Made by a program: the position numbers and the translations under genes
The notes under the pieces: model-generated
Database searches by the model: none
Told to the model about the DNA's origin: nothing
Seen by the model: only the letters and a program-made list of their open reading frames with translations
In this document: in pieces, positions 44,402 through 53,800 of the stretch
How the letters are laid out: every line of letters starts with the position of its first letter
How positions within the stretch are numbered: the first letter of the stretch is position 1
From: CAZNPH01 sp964574985
Lineage (GTDB): Bacteria > Bacteroidota > Bacteroidia > Bacteroidales > SM23-62
Direction: 5' to 3'
DNA length: 64,000 bases
Assembly: GCA_964574985.1 (NCBI GenBank)
Contig: CAZNPH010000019.1
Location: 17,703-81,702 of the forward strand

Positions 44402-44815
44402 TCAAATGTTCATTATGGGTGTAAAATCATTGTTTTCTTTATACAGACCTTCGATCCATGCATGAGCCACCAGTCTGCCCCCTTCTTTTTTAATCCCCAG
44501 AACCACAGGCATATGCAAGTTGTGTTTTGATAAATATCTCTTCAGTGCCAGCGATTCAACAAGACAACTGCCCGATCCGAAAAGCAAACGGGACATCTTT
44601 CTGTGAAGACCGGTTATCCGGCCCAAAGGTTGCATACGGACTCCCTGCAGGTTGTGGTTTTTTCTTTGATTGTATTGCAGGACCAGGGAACTGAATGAAC
44701 GGGTTTTCAGATTGAAATATGTCCTCACCAGATTCAAGAAAACAAGCATTGCCATTTTCTTTTCCGGGAAACCGGCCTGCAGGAACCGGACGATATATCG
44801 TTTAGTACTGTACAT
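44402..44815 (-). CDS. Lasso peptide leader peptidase B2 (transglutaminase-like)
   Basis: 137 residues of the McjB C-terminal/transglutaminase-like family (PF13471). The catalytic triad reads Cys84 in GSGSCLVESLALKRYL, His118 in LVAHAWIEG, and Asp130 in NNDFTPI. It removes the leader from the lasso precursor while B1 holds it. The N-terminal 40 residues are basic and partly hydrophobic. It overlaps the B1 gene by 14 nt, so the split B1/B2 form is used. The precursor gene follows. Confidence 0.92.
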   Translation of the reverse strand: MYSTKRYIVRFLQAGFPEKKMAMLVFLNLVRTYFNLKTRSFSSLVLQYNQRKNHNLQGVRMQPLGRITGLHRKMSRLLFGSGSCLVESLALKRYLSKHNLHMPVVLGIKKEGGRLVAHAWIEGLYKENNDFTPIMNI

Positions 44816-45089
44816 CGATCAGCTTGAGTTCATTCAGTTTCTTCAGAAAGGAAGCGACTTCGGTCTTACAGGTACCGGCATCGATATCATATGTTTCCGT
44901 CAGTCTTTCGATCAGTTGCTGAAAACCCACCGGATCGGCAATGATGTCCCAGATCTCCGCTGCCACCGGATTCAGATTGACATAGCGTTCACCATCCGGA
45001 TCCAGCAAAACCAGTTCATCATCCAGCCGGGTGCCGGCAAAATCCTTTTTCCTTCTGACCATTGATGTATCCCTGAATTGATCGTTCAT
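44802..45089 (-). CDS. Lasso leader-recognition protein B1 (PqqD-like RRE)
   Basis: 95 residues of the PqqD family: beta strands with ELVLLDPDGERYVNLNPVAAEIWDII, then helices with FQQLIERLTETYDID and a C-terminal helix VASFLKKLNELKLI. In lasso systems this protein binds the leader (here through the W-x-x-P-x-I segment) and presents it to B2. It is placed between the sulfotransferase (21-nt gap) and B2 (overlap). Confidence 0.92.
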   Translation of the reverse strand: MNDQFRDTSMVRRKKDFAGTRLDDELVLLDPDGERYVNLNPVAAEIWDIIADPVGFQQLIERLTETYDIDAGTCKTEVASFLKKLNELKLIDVQY

Positions 45090-45110
45090 TCAAGATAAAA
45101 TTACAAAAAA

Positions 45111-45965
45111 TTAACAATCCATGTCAACATAGCAGAATCTTTGCATAACCAAGCGGTTTTCTTTGACGAAAAGATTTCTGTCGTTGACCGAAAAATATTT
45201 TTTCCAGTTTCCGGCCTTCCCTTCCCTGAAAAAGGCCTTTGCGTGTACGGGTTTTTCCCTGAAACCTTCCTTTTTTTCCTTTTCCTGCAGTTTCCCGAAA
45301 GATGACTGTTTTATGGCCCTGTTGATTTCACCGGGGGAAGGATGAAGTCCGAGAAAAGAAAGTGCTTTTGAAAATGTTTCCCGGGGGCGGAGATGCAGGT
45401 CTTCGTATCGCACAACGTGCACCGGCAGGCCGGAATGATCCACCCAGGACTGCACATGGCCTTTCCAGCTGTGCAAAACCTGCCTGAACTGGATGCCGAT
45501 GCGGTTCACATCCGAAAAAAATGAAAAATCCTCCCGGTTCATGATGGACAAAGTTTTCCCGACGCTTGTATTCAGGTGAAAAGAAAAAGAAACCGCCACA
45601 TCCAGCGGATCCCTGACTATGTATATCACCGCCCCGGTGACTTCCCGGGGGAATACGGGGATCCCTTCTGAATTTTTTCTCCAGGCATCATGGACCTTGA
45701 CGTACAGATTCTCTTTGCTGCATTCCGCCATATGCCTGTATATCCGGGGACGTACCATATCGATTTCTTCCCGGGTCAGGTCAGAGGAGTCAAAAGGCGA
45801 ATAGCTGTCAAACAGACTTCTGTTGCTGGCAATTCCGGAAAAACCAAGATGGTTGATATCGATTTCTTTTTCTTTGTAGACCAGCAGCGAAGATAAAAAT
45901 GCCCTGAACCAGGTGTTCCCTGATTTCGGATAGGAAGCGATCCAGACGATCTTATTCTGACTCAT
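45111..45965 (-). CDS. PAPS-dependent sulfotransferase in lasso cluster
   Basis: 284 residues. The 5'-phosphosulfate loop is WIASYPKSGNTWFRAFLSS at about residues 8-26. The 3'-phosphate site is IYIVRDPLDVAVSFSFH, and VVRYEDLHLRPRETFSKALSFLGL follows. It moves a sulfate from PAPS to a hydroxyl. Its start lies 14 nt inside the kinase gene and it is followed by B1, so it belongs to the lasso operon. Its substrate could be a Ser/Thr hydroxyl of the core, which has no Tyr, or another molecule. That it acts on the peptide is inference. Confidence 0.88.
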   Translation of the reverse strand: MSQNKIVWIASYPKSGNTWFRAFLSSLLVYKEKEIDINHLGFSGIASNRSLFDSYSPFDSSDLTREEIDMVRPRIYRHMAECSKENLYVKVHDAWRKNSEGIPVFPREVTGAVIYIVRDPLDVAVSFSFHLNTSVGKTLSIMNREDFSFFSDVNRIGIQFRQVLHSWKGHVQSWVDHSGLPVHVVRYEDLHLRPRETFSKALSFLGLHPSPGEINRAIKQSSFGKLQEKEKKEGFREKPVHAKAFFREGKAGNWKKYFSVNDRNLFVKENRLVMQRFCYVDMDC

Positions 45966-46875
45966 TTTCAGAAACAGTTTTTTTGGTCAGATGGCGGATA
46001 ATCACCTCATGAACCGGCAGATAATGACCGGTAAACTTTGGCACATGAACCCTGTAGACCGGTGTGCTCCCTGTAATGCCCCGCATCCAGTCAAAATGAT
46101 CATTCAGCAATCCGGCCCTGTTGATATACTGGATCCTGCCGGTTTGTTCCCTGAGGGCATGAAACAGCTCAGGCCCCCTCAGTTCTTCAATGTCCGTCCC
46201 CGGACGGTTGGTTTGATGTAATATATATATCGATTTCAGGGGATGGCTCCCGGATATGTGATGTTCTGCCATGGGCGAACGGTATTTGTTCAGTCCGTTT
46301 CTCAGTTTCAACTCTTTTTCCGGCCGGATATTGAATGTTTCCAGCATATCCTTCCAGATTTTAATGACGGGGAATCCCGGCAGGACATATGGCTGTCCCT
46401 CCCGGATTGTAATGACCGTTTTGTCATCGGAGAAGAGTTTTGCCCCCTGCCGGATCAGCCCCAGGGTGGTGACAGACTTGCCGGAGCCTGACGGGCCTGC
46501 GATGCAGCAGGCCACGCGGTCGATCAGCACAGAGCTGCCATGCAGATGGAACAGCCCGCGTTGAAAAAGTATGATGCTGAATGCCGACCCCAGCAGGAAC
46601 AAACGGACGGAAGGAATGTCAGGATCCCCGGCCGGTTCAATACGTATCTTTTTGCCGTTTTGAATGTAGTAACGGGCAACACCGGGGACTTCCAGTAAAA
46701 ATTCACGCGGGTTTGCCTGGAAATATGGTCCGTGCACGTCGGCTTTGGTCAATGATCCGGGGAGGGTACCCGTTGAAATGATGACATCGGCTTTTTCATG
46801 ATCTGCCCTGATGAGCTCGGGCAACTCAATAAATGACAAAAGATTCAGGCCAAAGAGATTATATTTGCAGTACAC
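45952..46875 (-). CDS. HPr-kinase-like protein kinase of lasso cluster
   Basis: 307 residues from GTG 46875 (MYCKYNLFGLNLLSFIELPEL, a typical start for this group). Walker A is CCIAGPSGSGKSVTTLGL near residue 130, followed by GAKLFSDDKTVITI with the acidic pair. Related kinases in lasso clusters (for example with paeninodin) phosphorylate a Ser near the peptide C-terminus. The predicted core here has Ser17 as penultimate residue. It is the first gene of the leftward operon and has its own promoter. Confidence 0.88.
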   Translation of the reverse strand: MYCKYNLFGLNLLSFIELPELIRADHEKADVIISTGTLPGSLTKADVHGPYFQANPREFLLEVPGVARYYIQNGKKIRIEPAGDPDIPSVRLFLLGSAFSIILFQRGLFHLHGSSVLIDRVACCIAGPSGSGKSVTTLGLIRQGAKLFSDDKTVITIREGQPYVLPGFPVIKIWKDMLETFNIRPEKELKLRNGLNKYRSPMAEHHISGSHPLKSIYILHQTNRPGTDIEELRGPELFHALREQTGRIQYINRAGLLNDHFDWMRGITGSTPVYRVHVPKFTGHYLPVHEVIIRHLTKKTVSENESE

Positions 46876-46896
46876 GGTTGATTTTTGCTTACTTTA

Positions 46897-46926
46897 CAAA
46901 GTTAGGCGGTTTCGGCACCTGAACAA
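46897..46926 (-). promoter_or_regulatory. Promoter of the leftward lasso operon
   Basis: On the minus strand TTG (46926-46924), 19 bp, then TAACTTTG (46904-46897) match the Bacteroidota consensus. The GTG start of the kinase gene lies 21 bp beyond. In the same 60-bp space a weaker plus-strand element TACTTTAC at 46890-46897 could serve the cyclase gene, so the two promoters overlap. Confidence 0.7.
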
Positions 46927-46935
46927 TCAAAGATC

Positions 46936-48789
46936 ATGGAAAGTTTTGCAGGGATCATGCGAAGAGGGGAAAGGCCCGTCGGAAAAGAAAATATTGAAGG
47001 GCTGGGAAAATCCCTGTTCAATCCCGGCGGCAGGGAAACAGATGAATATGTTTCCGGGAATTTCTATTGCGTGTTTACCCGTTCCGGCAAAGAACCAGAG
47101 CTCCGGATTAATACAGGATCAAACATTTTGTTACTGGGTTCGGATGAAAGATTGTATGAACGCAGTGAAACCTTGGTTGAATCTTACCTGAATAAGGGAA
47201 CGGATTTTATCCCGGAACTTGACGATCCGTTCAGTTTTGTGATCTGTGACCTGAAAGGGCAAAAGGCATTTTGTGCAAGGGATGCGATCGGCCACAGGCC
47301 GTTTTATTACCTGTTGAACCGGGACTATTTTGTATTTTCCACGGAACTGTCTGCCATCCTGGGGTCCGGACTTTCAGGCAGGCAACTGAACCGCCGGTGG
47401 TTCATCGATTCCCTGCTGACCGTTTTTTCAGAAAGGGATATCACCGCTTACCGGGACATATATCGTTTGCCTCCGGCGCATTATATTGAAGTAGGCAGGG
47501 ACAAGCACCGGCTGGGAAGGCACTGGAATCCGCAAAATGTTCCGGTGACCGGCTGTGCATCCGAACAGGATTGCATTGAACAATTCCGGGAGATTGCTTC
47601 TGATTCCGTAAAAAAGGCAATCCGGGGAAGATCGGGGATCGGATCCGAGTTGAGCGGCGGACTGGATTCCTCATGGGTCACCGCACTGGCTGCTGAACAT
47701 TCGAAAGGGAAAATCAATGCATTTTCCCATGTGCTGGACGAGGAGGCGCTGAAAAGGATTTTTCCTTGTGAGGATGAGAGGCATTACAGCTCCCTGCTGG
47801 CCGGGAGCAATGAAAAGATCAGCCATCTGCCCGTGGGGAACGATGGCCGGGGAGTCATGGATTCCATGCGGTCGTTCATCCGGTTGTCCTGGTTTCCGGC
47901 TCAAAGCGGATTTTGTATTTTTTCCGAAAACTTGTACGGACAAGCAAAAAGAAACGGGATTGAAATCCTGTTTTCCGGTTTCGGGGGCGATGAAGCGGCT
48001 TCTTCCGGAGCCAGGGAATTTTTGTATGAAATGGCATCGGGAAAAAAATATTTCATGTTGATGTCAATGATCATGAAAGATCCGGGGAAGAATGCCTTTA
48101 AAAAATTGAAAGCTTTTGTAAAATATGCCCTGTGGCCCCTCAATCCTGAATACCTGGACCGGTGGTTCAACCGGAAAGACCGTCAATTTGATGAATTGCG
48201 CTTTTCTGCAGCGCCCCTGAATTATGCAGCAGGGCTTATGCCCCTGAACGAGATGAAAGATTATTTTCTCGGCAAGTTGCAATGGATGAATGTTAAAGGT
48301 GTGCGGGAAAAACAGATTGCCCGGCTGGAACATCCCTATATAGCCCACAGATTGGAATGTTCTTGTCTTATTGGAAAGAAATACGGTTTTGAATATCATT
48401 TCCCCCTGCTGGACAAAAAACTGGTGGAATTTATCCTGTCCCTTCCCCCGGGAATGAAATACAGGCACGGAATGAACCGCTACATGATCAGAAAAGCGGC
48501 CGAACCGGTCATGCCGGCGGAAATCACCTGGAGAAAGGACAAAACCGGGACAACCATACCTTCACTGATCCCGGGGATATATCATGATCATGAAAACATC
48601 AGGAGATATCTTGAAAATGCAGGGTCCGGCCGGAGCGGAATCCATGATATGATCGATTTTGACAAACTACGGCAGCGCCTGGAGTTCATCATGAACTTTG
48701 ACCGGGAAAAAGACCTTCATCCATTCGCGGGGGCTTTGATCAATCCCCTGAATATTTTGTTGTTCCATGAGATGCATAGTGAAAAATAG
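46936..48789 (+). CDS. Lasso cyclase C (asparagine-synthetase-like)
   Basis: 617 residues. The N-terminal glutaminase-like domain (SFAGIMRRGE, SFVICDLKGQKAFCARDAIGHRPFYY) starts MES and lacks the Cys2 nucleophile, as in lasso cyclases. The synthetase domain has the PP-loop SELSGGLDSSWVTAL near residue 237, the metal/ATP segment ILFSGFGGDEAAS, and the C-terminal FPLLDKKLVEFILSLPPGMKY. It adenylates the ring Glu/Asp side chain and closes the macrolactam with the core N-terminus. It is divergent from the kinase-to-precursor operon. Confidence 0.9.
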   Translation: MESFAGIMRRGERPVGKENIEGLGKSLFNPGGRETDEYVSGNFYCVFTRSGKEPELRINTGSNILLLGSDERLYERSETLVESYLNKGTDFIPELDDPFSFVICDLKGQKAFCARDAIGHRPFYYLLNRDYFVFSTELSAILGSGLSGRQLNRRWFIDSLLTVFSERDITAYRDIYRLPPAHYIEVGRDKHRLGRHWNPQNVPVTGCASEQDCIEQFREIASDSVKKAIRGRSGIGSELSGGLDSSWVTALAAEHSKGKINAFSHVLDEEALKRIFPCEDERHYSSLLAGSNEKISHLPVGNDGRGVMDSMRSFIRLSWFPAQSGFCIFSENLYGQAKRNGIEILFSGFGGDEAASSGAREFLYEMASGKKYFMLMSMIMKDPGKNAFKKLKAFVKYALWPLNPEYLDRWFNRKDRQFDELRFSAAPLNYAAGLMPLNEMKDYFLGKLQWMNVKGVREKQIARLEHPYIAHRLECSCLIGKKYGFEYHFPLLDKKLVEFILSLPPGMKYRHGMNRYMIRKAAEPVMPAEITWRKDKTGTTIPSLIPGIYHDHENIRRYLENAGSGRSGIHDMIDFDKLRQRLEFIMNFDREKDLHPFAGALINPLNILLFHEMHSEK

Positions 48790-49840
48790 CCGGGAGCTTG
48801 ATCTGGCCATACAATTGTTGTCTGGCCGGCGGCCTGATATATTGACAGGCCTGATTGACCCGGTCCGGTTCATGAATCTTTTGGAGTTTCACCGGATCAT
48901 ACCGGCTGTCTGTCAAAAGATCGGGGATACAGGGCTTTCTTTGCCCGGATCTTTTAAGAACAGGATGAAAAAGCGGATGGACGGGATCACGAAAAGGAAC
49001 CTGATGTTGACGGGGGAACAGACAGAGATATTCAAAGAACTGAAAAACAGGAATATTGAATGTATTTCCCTGAAGGGCACCTCTCTTGCACAGCAATTAT
49101 TCGGTGAAATAAACATGCGGCAAACCAGGGACATCGATATCCTCATTCATCCGGCGGATCTGGAACAAATAGGCGATGTACTGAAAGAAAGGGCATATGT
49201 AAAGATATTGCCAAAGAAAGATGGTTCCCGGTGGCTCATGAAATATTATCGGCGTCACATCAAGGATTATGGTTTTGTAAATACGAACAAGGGGATTTAT
49301 GTGGAACTGCATTATGGGATATCCATTTTCAAAAGCCTTTTTCCGGGTAAGCCGGATCTTTTGTTCCGTGATCCGGATGCGGTCCGGATGGCCGGCGAAA
49401 AGATCCCGGTCCTGAACCGGGCAAACAACCTGCTGTATATGAGTCTGCACAGCGCCTTTCATCAGTATGTCCGGCTGTACTGGCTCTATGACATTGCCGC
49501 CATTTACCATGCATGGAAAGATATGGATTATGCCGAATTGCTCAGAATATCCGGCGGGTATGGGATTGAACGCTGCCTGGTACTGAGCTGCCTTCTGGCC
49601 AACAAATGTTTTCAGAGTCCGGTTCCCTGGGAATTCAAACAATATGCAGCAAGTGATCCCATAATAGAGAAACTTGTTGAAAGCTGCATGGACACCATCG
49701 CTCAATCCCGTTTGCCGGGTTTTTTGGGCAGGTTGAAAAGGACTTTGTACCTCATGCGGTTGCGGAAGGACCTGAAACACAAGATCTGCAGCATCACCGG
49801 GATCCTGCACAGGAACCTGATCAGGGTGCTTACCGGTTAA
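48767..49840 (+). CDS. Nucleotidyltransferase-fold protein of lasso cluster
   Basis: 357 residues of the NTP_transf_5 family (PF14907): CISLKGTSLAQQLFGE followed by MRQTRDIDILIHPADLE with the metal-binding Asp-x-Asp, then a helical C-terminal half. Genes of this family recur beside lasso and related peptide genes; their reaction is largely unknown. It overlaps the cyclase gene by 23 nt, so it is certainly in the same transcript. Its stop shares a TTAA with the convergent DUF354-like gene. Confidence 0.85.
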   Translation: MRCIVKNSRELDLAIQLLSGRRPDILTGLIDPVRFMNLLEFHRIIPAVCQKIGDTGLSLPGSFKNRMKKRMDGITKRNLMLTGEQTEIFKELKNRNIECISLKGTSLAQQLFGEINMRQTRDIDILIHPADLEQIGDVLKERAYVKILPKKDGSRWLMKYYRRHIKDYGFVNTNKGIYVELHYGISIFKSLFPGKPDLLFRDPDAVRMAGEKIPVLNRANNLLYMSLHSAFHQYVRLYWLYDIAAIYHAWKDMDYAELLRISGGYGIERCLVLSCLLANKCFQSPVPWEFKQYAASDPIIEKLVESCMDTIAQSRLPGFLGRLKRTLYLMRLRKDLKHKICSITGILHRNLIRVLTG

Positions 49841-50880
49841 GCACTTGCGGGAAGGTTTTCGATGGCCCGGACAAGAAATTCAGTATAGTCCGTGGAGGAG
49901 GAGAGCAGTTTATCGCGTTTTTGAAGGGCTGTTTCTGCCGGTGGCAGGTTTTCAATGGTTTTTTCCAGTTCCCGGACGGTCTTTTCGGGCTCCCGGGGAT
50001 CGGGAACCAGCCGGGTGACCAGTCCGTATTCCTTTTCCAGCTTGTCGATGTATCCCCGGGTATCCCGGCCGATGTACACGGAAGGTGTCCCGCAGACGGC
50101 GGCTTCGGCGGCCACGGTGGCGCTGTTTCCGGCCACCATGCGGGCGAAATACAATACATGGTGTATCCGGTCCGGGGAAAGAAAGAGTGCATGTTTTTTC
50201 AGCGTGCCTACAGGCGGAAAATCCGCCGAAACAAACACTTTTCCATGTTTTTGTAATATCTCAACGATCTTTTCCGCTGTTTTTCCCGGAAGGGCAGATT
50301 TTCTGCCGCCATGCAATGAACGGCCGGCCACCAGGCGGAGAATGAAGTACTGTTCCCCGGATTCTGTCCCCAGTTCTTTCAATACACTTTTATCCGGACG
50401 GAAATATCCGGGATGCAGGTAAGCCAGGGGTTCGAAGGAACGCACACGGACTTGTTTTTTGCCCATGTCCAGTCCGAAATGTTCACAGGTAATGACGGCC
50501 GATGCCAGGGGCTTGTAAACCATTTTGGTAAACCGGTTGATCTCGGTGTCATCGATGATGATACCCGGCTTGCCCAGAAGGAATGCGATCAGTGAATTGT
50601 AGGGAGAGGCCCGGCTGAGGAAGATGTCCGGGCCAAACCGGGTTACGGGCCATACGAAGCGAAGCACAGTGAAGATCAGATAAAGGAACTTGCCGGCCGG
50701 GGAATCTTTCCCTTTGCCCCTGGAAACAAAATCCAGTCCGTATATTTCCAGCAGTTCATGGGTCACGTCCTTGTCCCGGGCATAAATGAAGAATTCATGA
50801 CCCTTTTCCCTCATACGGAAGATGAAGTTCCTGAACAGATGGACGTCCGCGGGGTGGCCTATATCGATGACAATCTTCAA
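49837..50880 (-). CDS. DUF354-family glycosyltransferase-like protein
   Basis: 347 residues from TTG 50880 (MKIVIDIGHPADVHLFRNFI), the usual start of the family. Two Rossmann-like halves as in GT-B enzymes: EFFIYARDKDVTHELLEIYGL, FGPDIFLSRASPYNSL, IIDDTEINRFTK, and C-terminal MVAGNSATVAAEAAVCGTPSVYIGRDTRG, which resembles the nucleotide-sugar site. It probably acts in polysaccharide synthesis. It starts 2 nt after the stop of the giant repeat gene, so the two may be coupled; a role in decorating the surface protein is possible but unproven. Confidence 0.75.
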   Translation of the reverse strand: MKIVIDIGHPADVHLFRNFIFRMREKGHEFFIYARDKDVTHELLEIYGLDFVSRGKGKDSPAGKFLYLIFTVLRFVWPVTRFGPDIFLSRASPYNSLIAFLLGKPGIIIDDTEINRFTKMVYKPLASAVITCEHFGLDMGKKQVRVRSFEPLAYLHPGYFRPDKSVLKELGTESGEQYFILRLVAGRSLHGGRKSALPGKTAEKIVEILQKHGKVFVSADFPPVGTLKKHALFLSPDRIHHVLYFARMVAGNSATVAAEAAVCGTPSVYIGRDTRGYIDKLEKEYGLVTRLVPDPREPEKTVRELEKTIENLPPAETALQKRDKLLSSSTDYTEFLVRAIENLPASA

Positions 50881-50882
50881 TG

Positions 50883-53800
50883 TTACCTCAGCAGGGTGAT
50901 GTCTCCGGCGTCGATAAACGTCTGACCGTTGGCGTACTTGCCCTGGATCCTCCAGATATATACCCCCTGCTCGGCCAGCTTGCCGTCAATATATCCGTCC
51001 CAGCCGATGTTCACATCGTTGCTTTCGAAGATCAGCTCGCCCCAGCGGTTGTAAATGTACAGGTGGTATTCCAGCAACTGCTCGTAAATGCCCGGGAAGA
51101 ATACCTCGTTGTTGTCCTGTCCCTGCACATATTCGCCGCCGGAGGGTCCGTCGGGATTCGGGCGGAATACGTTCGGGAACAGGATCTCGCCGGCAGGTTC
51201 AACTTCGACCTCCGAGAAGGTGTATTCAGCCGAACATTCGTTATCGTTGGTGGCTGTCAGGATGATGTCATAGGTCCCCGGTTCGCTGTAAATGTGCGCG
51301 GGCTCGAAGGCATTGCTGGTCTCTCCGTCGCCGAAATCCCAGAGATATGTGGCATTGGCCGTATCCGTGGTCAGGTTGAAACACTTGACCGGATTGTCAT
51401 TGACGAATACGAAGGTCGGTGCCACGTTCGCATAGGGGTTGGGGGTCTTTTTGATCGTGACCAGACGGGTGGTGTTGTCCGATCCGCCCGGACCCATCAC
51501 GGTGAGCCGCACGGCGAAGGTGCCGGATTCGTAATAGGTCATGGTCGGACTCTGCTGGAATGAGGAGCTCCCGTTCCCGAAATCCCATACATAGCTGTTG
51601 GCGAATTGGGAATTGTTCTCGAAGTCGATGGTCAGCGGCGCGCATCCCGTGGGTGGCTCGCTGAAGTCCGCGACCGGTTGGGCCGGATTGATGGTGACCT
51701 GATGCGATACACTGTCAATGCACTCATTGGTGTAAGCGGTCAGGGTGATGGTGTACATGCCCGGTTCGTCATAGGTATGGACCGGTTCGGTCTCCGTGGA
51801 GGAGCTCCTGTCGCCGAAAGTCCATTTGTAATCCCAGATGCCTTCCTGGGTGAGGTTGGTCAGCTCGACGGTGGCCTCCGGATAATCCTGCATGATGGGA
51901 TCGGCGGAGAAAGCGACCGTGGGCAGCGGACGGACCGTAACCTGGTTGGTCTTGGTGTCGGTACAGCCGTAGAATGAGGTGGTGGTCAGACTCACATCGA
52001 AGACCTTCACATCATTGGTGGTGTTGAGGAACTGGTGCACCGATACATAGCTTCCGCTCTCCGCGTTGCCGTCCCCGTATTCCCAGTAATAGGATGCGGC
52101 ACCCGGCGTGGTGGTCATCTGTGAAGTGACCGGATTACAGCCCGTGTCGGGATCGATGGTAAAGGAAGCGTCCACGCTGGGGAAGACGGTCACCACCTGG
52201 GAAGCCGTGTCACGGCAGCCGTTTTCTGAAATGGCGGCCATTTCCACGTTGAAATAATAGACATATTCGGTGAAGTTGGCAAAGTCGTGGCTCGGATTCT
52301 CCCCGGTAACGATCCCGGGATCAGAGGGATCATCAAAGTTCCACTCGTAGGATACGGCGCCGGCGGACTGGTTGGTGAAGCTGACCGTGATGGTGCCGCA
52401 GGACGGACTCGCATCGGAGGTGAACTGGGCATTCGGACGGTCATTGGTGATCACCGCGTTGTCGCTGGCCACACAACCCTTGCTGTCGGTGACCGTATAG
52501 GTCAGGTTGAATGTGCCGTCGGCCTTGCTGTTGAATACGGGTTTCTGAACATTGGTGACCGACAGGGGCCCGATATCCCCGGTCCATACATGGCTGTTGT
52601 ATGTGCCGGATCCGCCGGACGGACTCCCGTCGAGGTTGAGGTCGCTTCCGCCGCAGACCAGAGGGAAGTCGCCGTCACCGGTTATGGTTGCCGTGGGGTT
52701 CGCATTGACGGTCAGGACCGGCTCATCGGAATTCAGTACTCCGCAGGCGCCCCGCACCTGGAGCCGGCAGGCATTGCCGTCCATGGATACCGGGATGTTG
52801 CTGACTGACAGGCTTGACGAGTTGGATCCGGAGTAGTTCGCATCGTCGGAGAGGTCGGTCCAGCCCGTTCCGTCATTGACCTGCCAGTGCAGGGTAATGC
52901 CCGTTCCGGTGGCCCCGGAAACAAAGATGGCGCTTCCGTCTTCACAGACCTCGGCAGCTGCCGGCTGGGTGGCGATGGCCGGGGGAGCGTTCACGGTCAT
53001 GGTGGCAAAGGATGTATTCACCGAGGGTGAACAGGTCCCGCTCACGGTGACACGGTACTGGTAACCTGACATAGAGGTGGCGGGATCGGTGACGGTGAGC
53101 TGACTGGTGCCGGTGCCTGAATAACCGGCCCCGTCACTGAGGTTGACAAAACCGCCTCCCGTGTTCTCCTGCCACTGGTATGTGAGTCCGGCCCCGGTTG
53201 CACCCACCGAGAAACCGGCGTCCACATCCTGGCAGACCACCGTGTCGGCGGGCTGGGTCCAGATGGCCGGACTCGTATTCACGGTGAGCTGTCCGGCGCC
53301 GGAGGTGTCCTGGGGCGAACATGCGCCGGAGACCGCCACGCGGTACAGGTACCCGGTCATGGAGGAATCCACGTTGAACACGCTCATGGAGGACAGTTTG
53401 GTCCCGATGTAGTTGCCCGTGTCGTCCAGGTCATTCCATCCGGTTCCGTCATTTTCCTGCCACTGATAGGTCATGCTGGCCCCGGTGGCCCCCACGTTGA
53501 AGCTGACATTGCCGAATTCGCATATGGTCACATCCGAAGGATCGGTAATAACCTGCGGCGCGCTCTGTACGGTCAGCAGGGCGATGCCCGAACTGGTGGC
53601 CGGCGGGCAGGTCCCGCTGACCATGACCTTGTAGCGGTTGCCGTTGAAGGAAGCCCCGGGTCCGGTCACACCCAGGGTGGGCGTATTGTACCCGCTGTAA
53701 ATGCCGCCATGTGAACCTGTGATATCGTTGTATCCGCTACCTTCGTCCACCTGCCACTGGTAGCTCAGGTTGGTGCCCGCAGCCACCACGCTGAAGCTTG

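Noticed and set aside
44409..44530. Plus-strand small frame over B2 as an alternative precursor peptide
   Set aside because: It is antisense to the B2 catalytic region and has no leader or ring-forming pattern; the minus-strand frame at 44239-44379 fits every lasso criterion.
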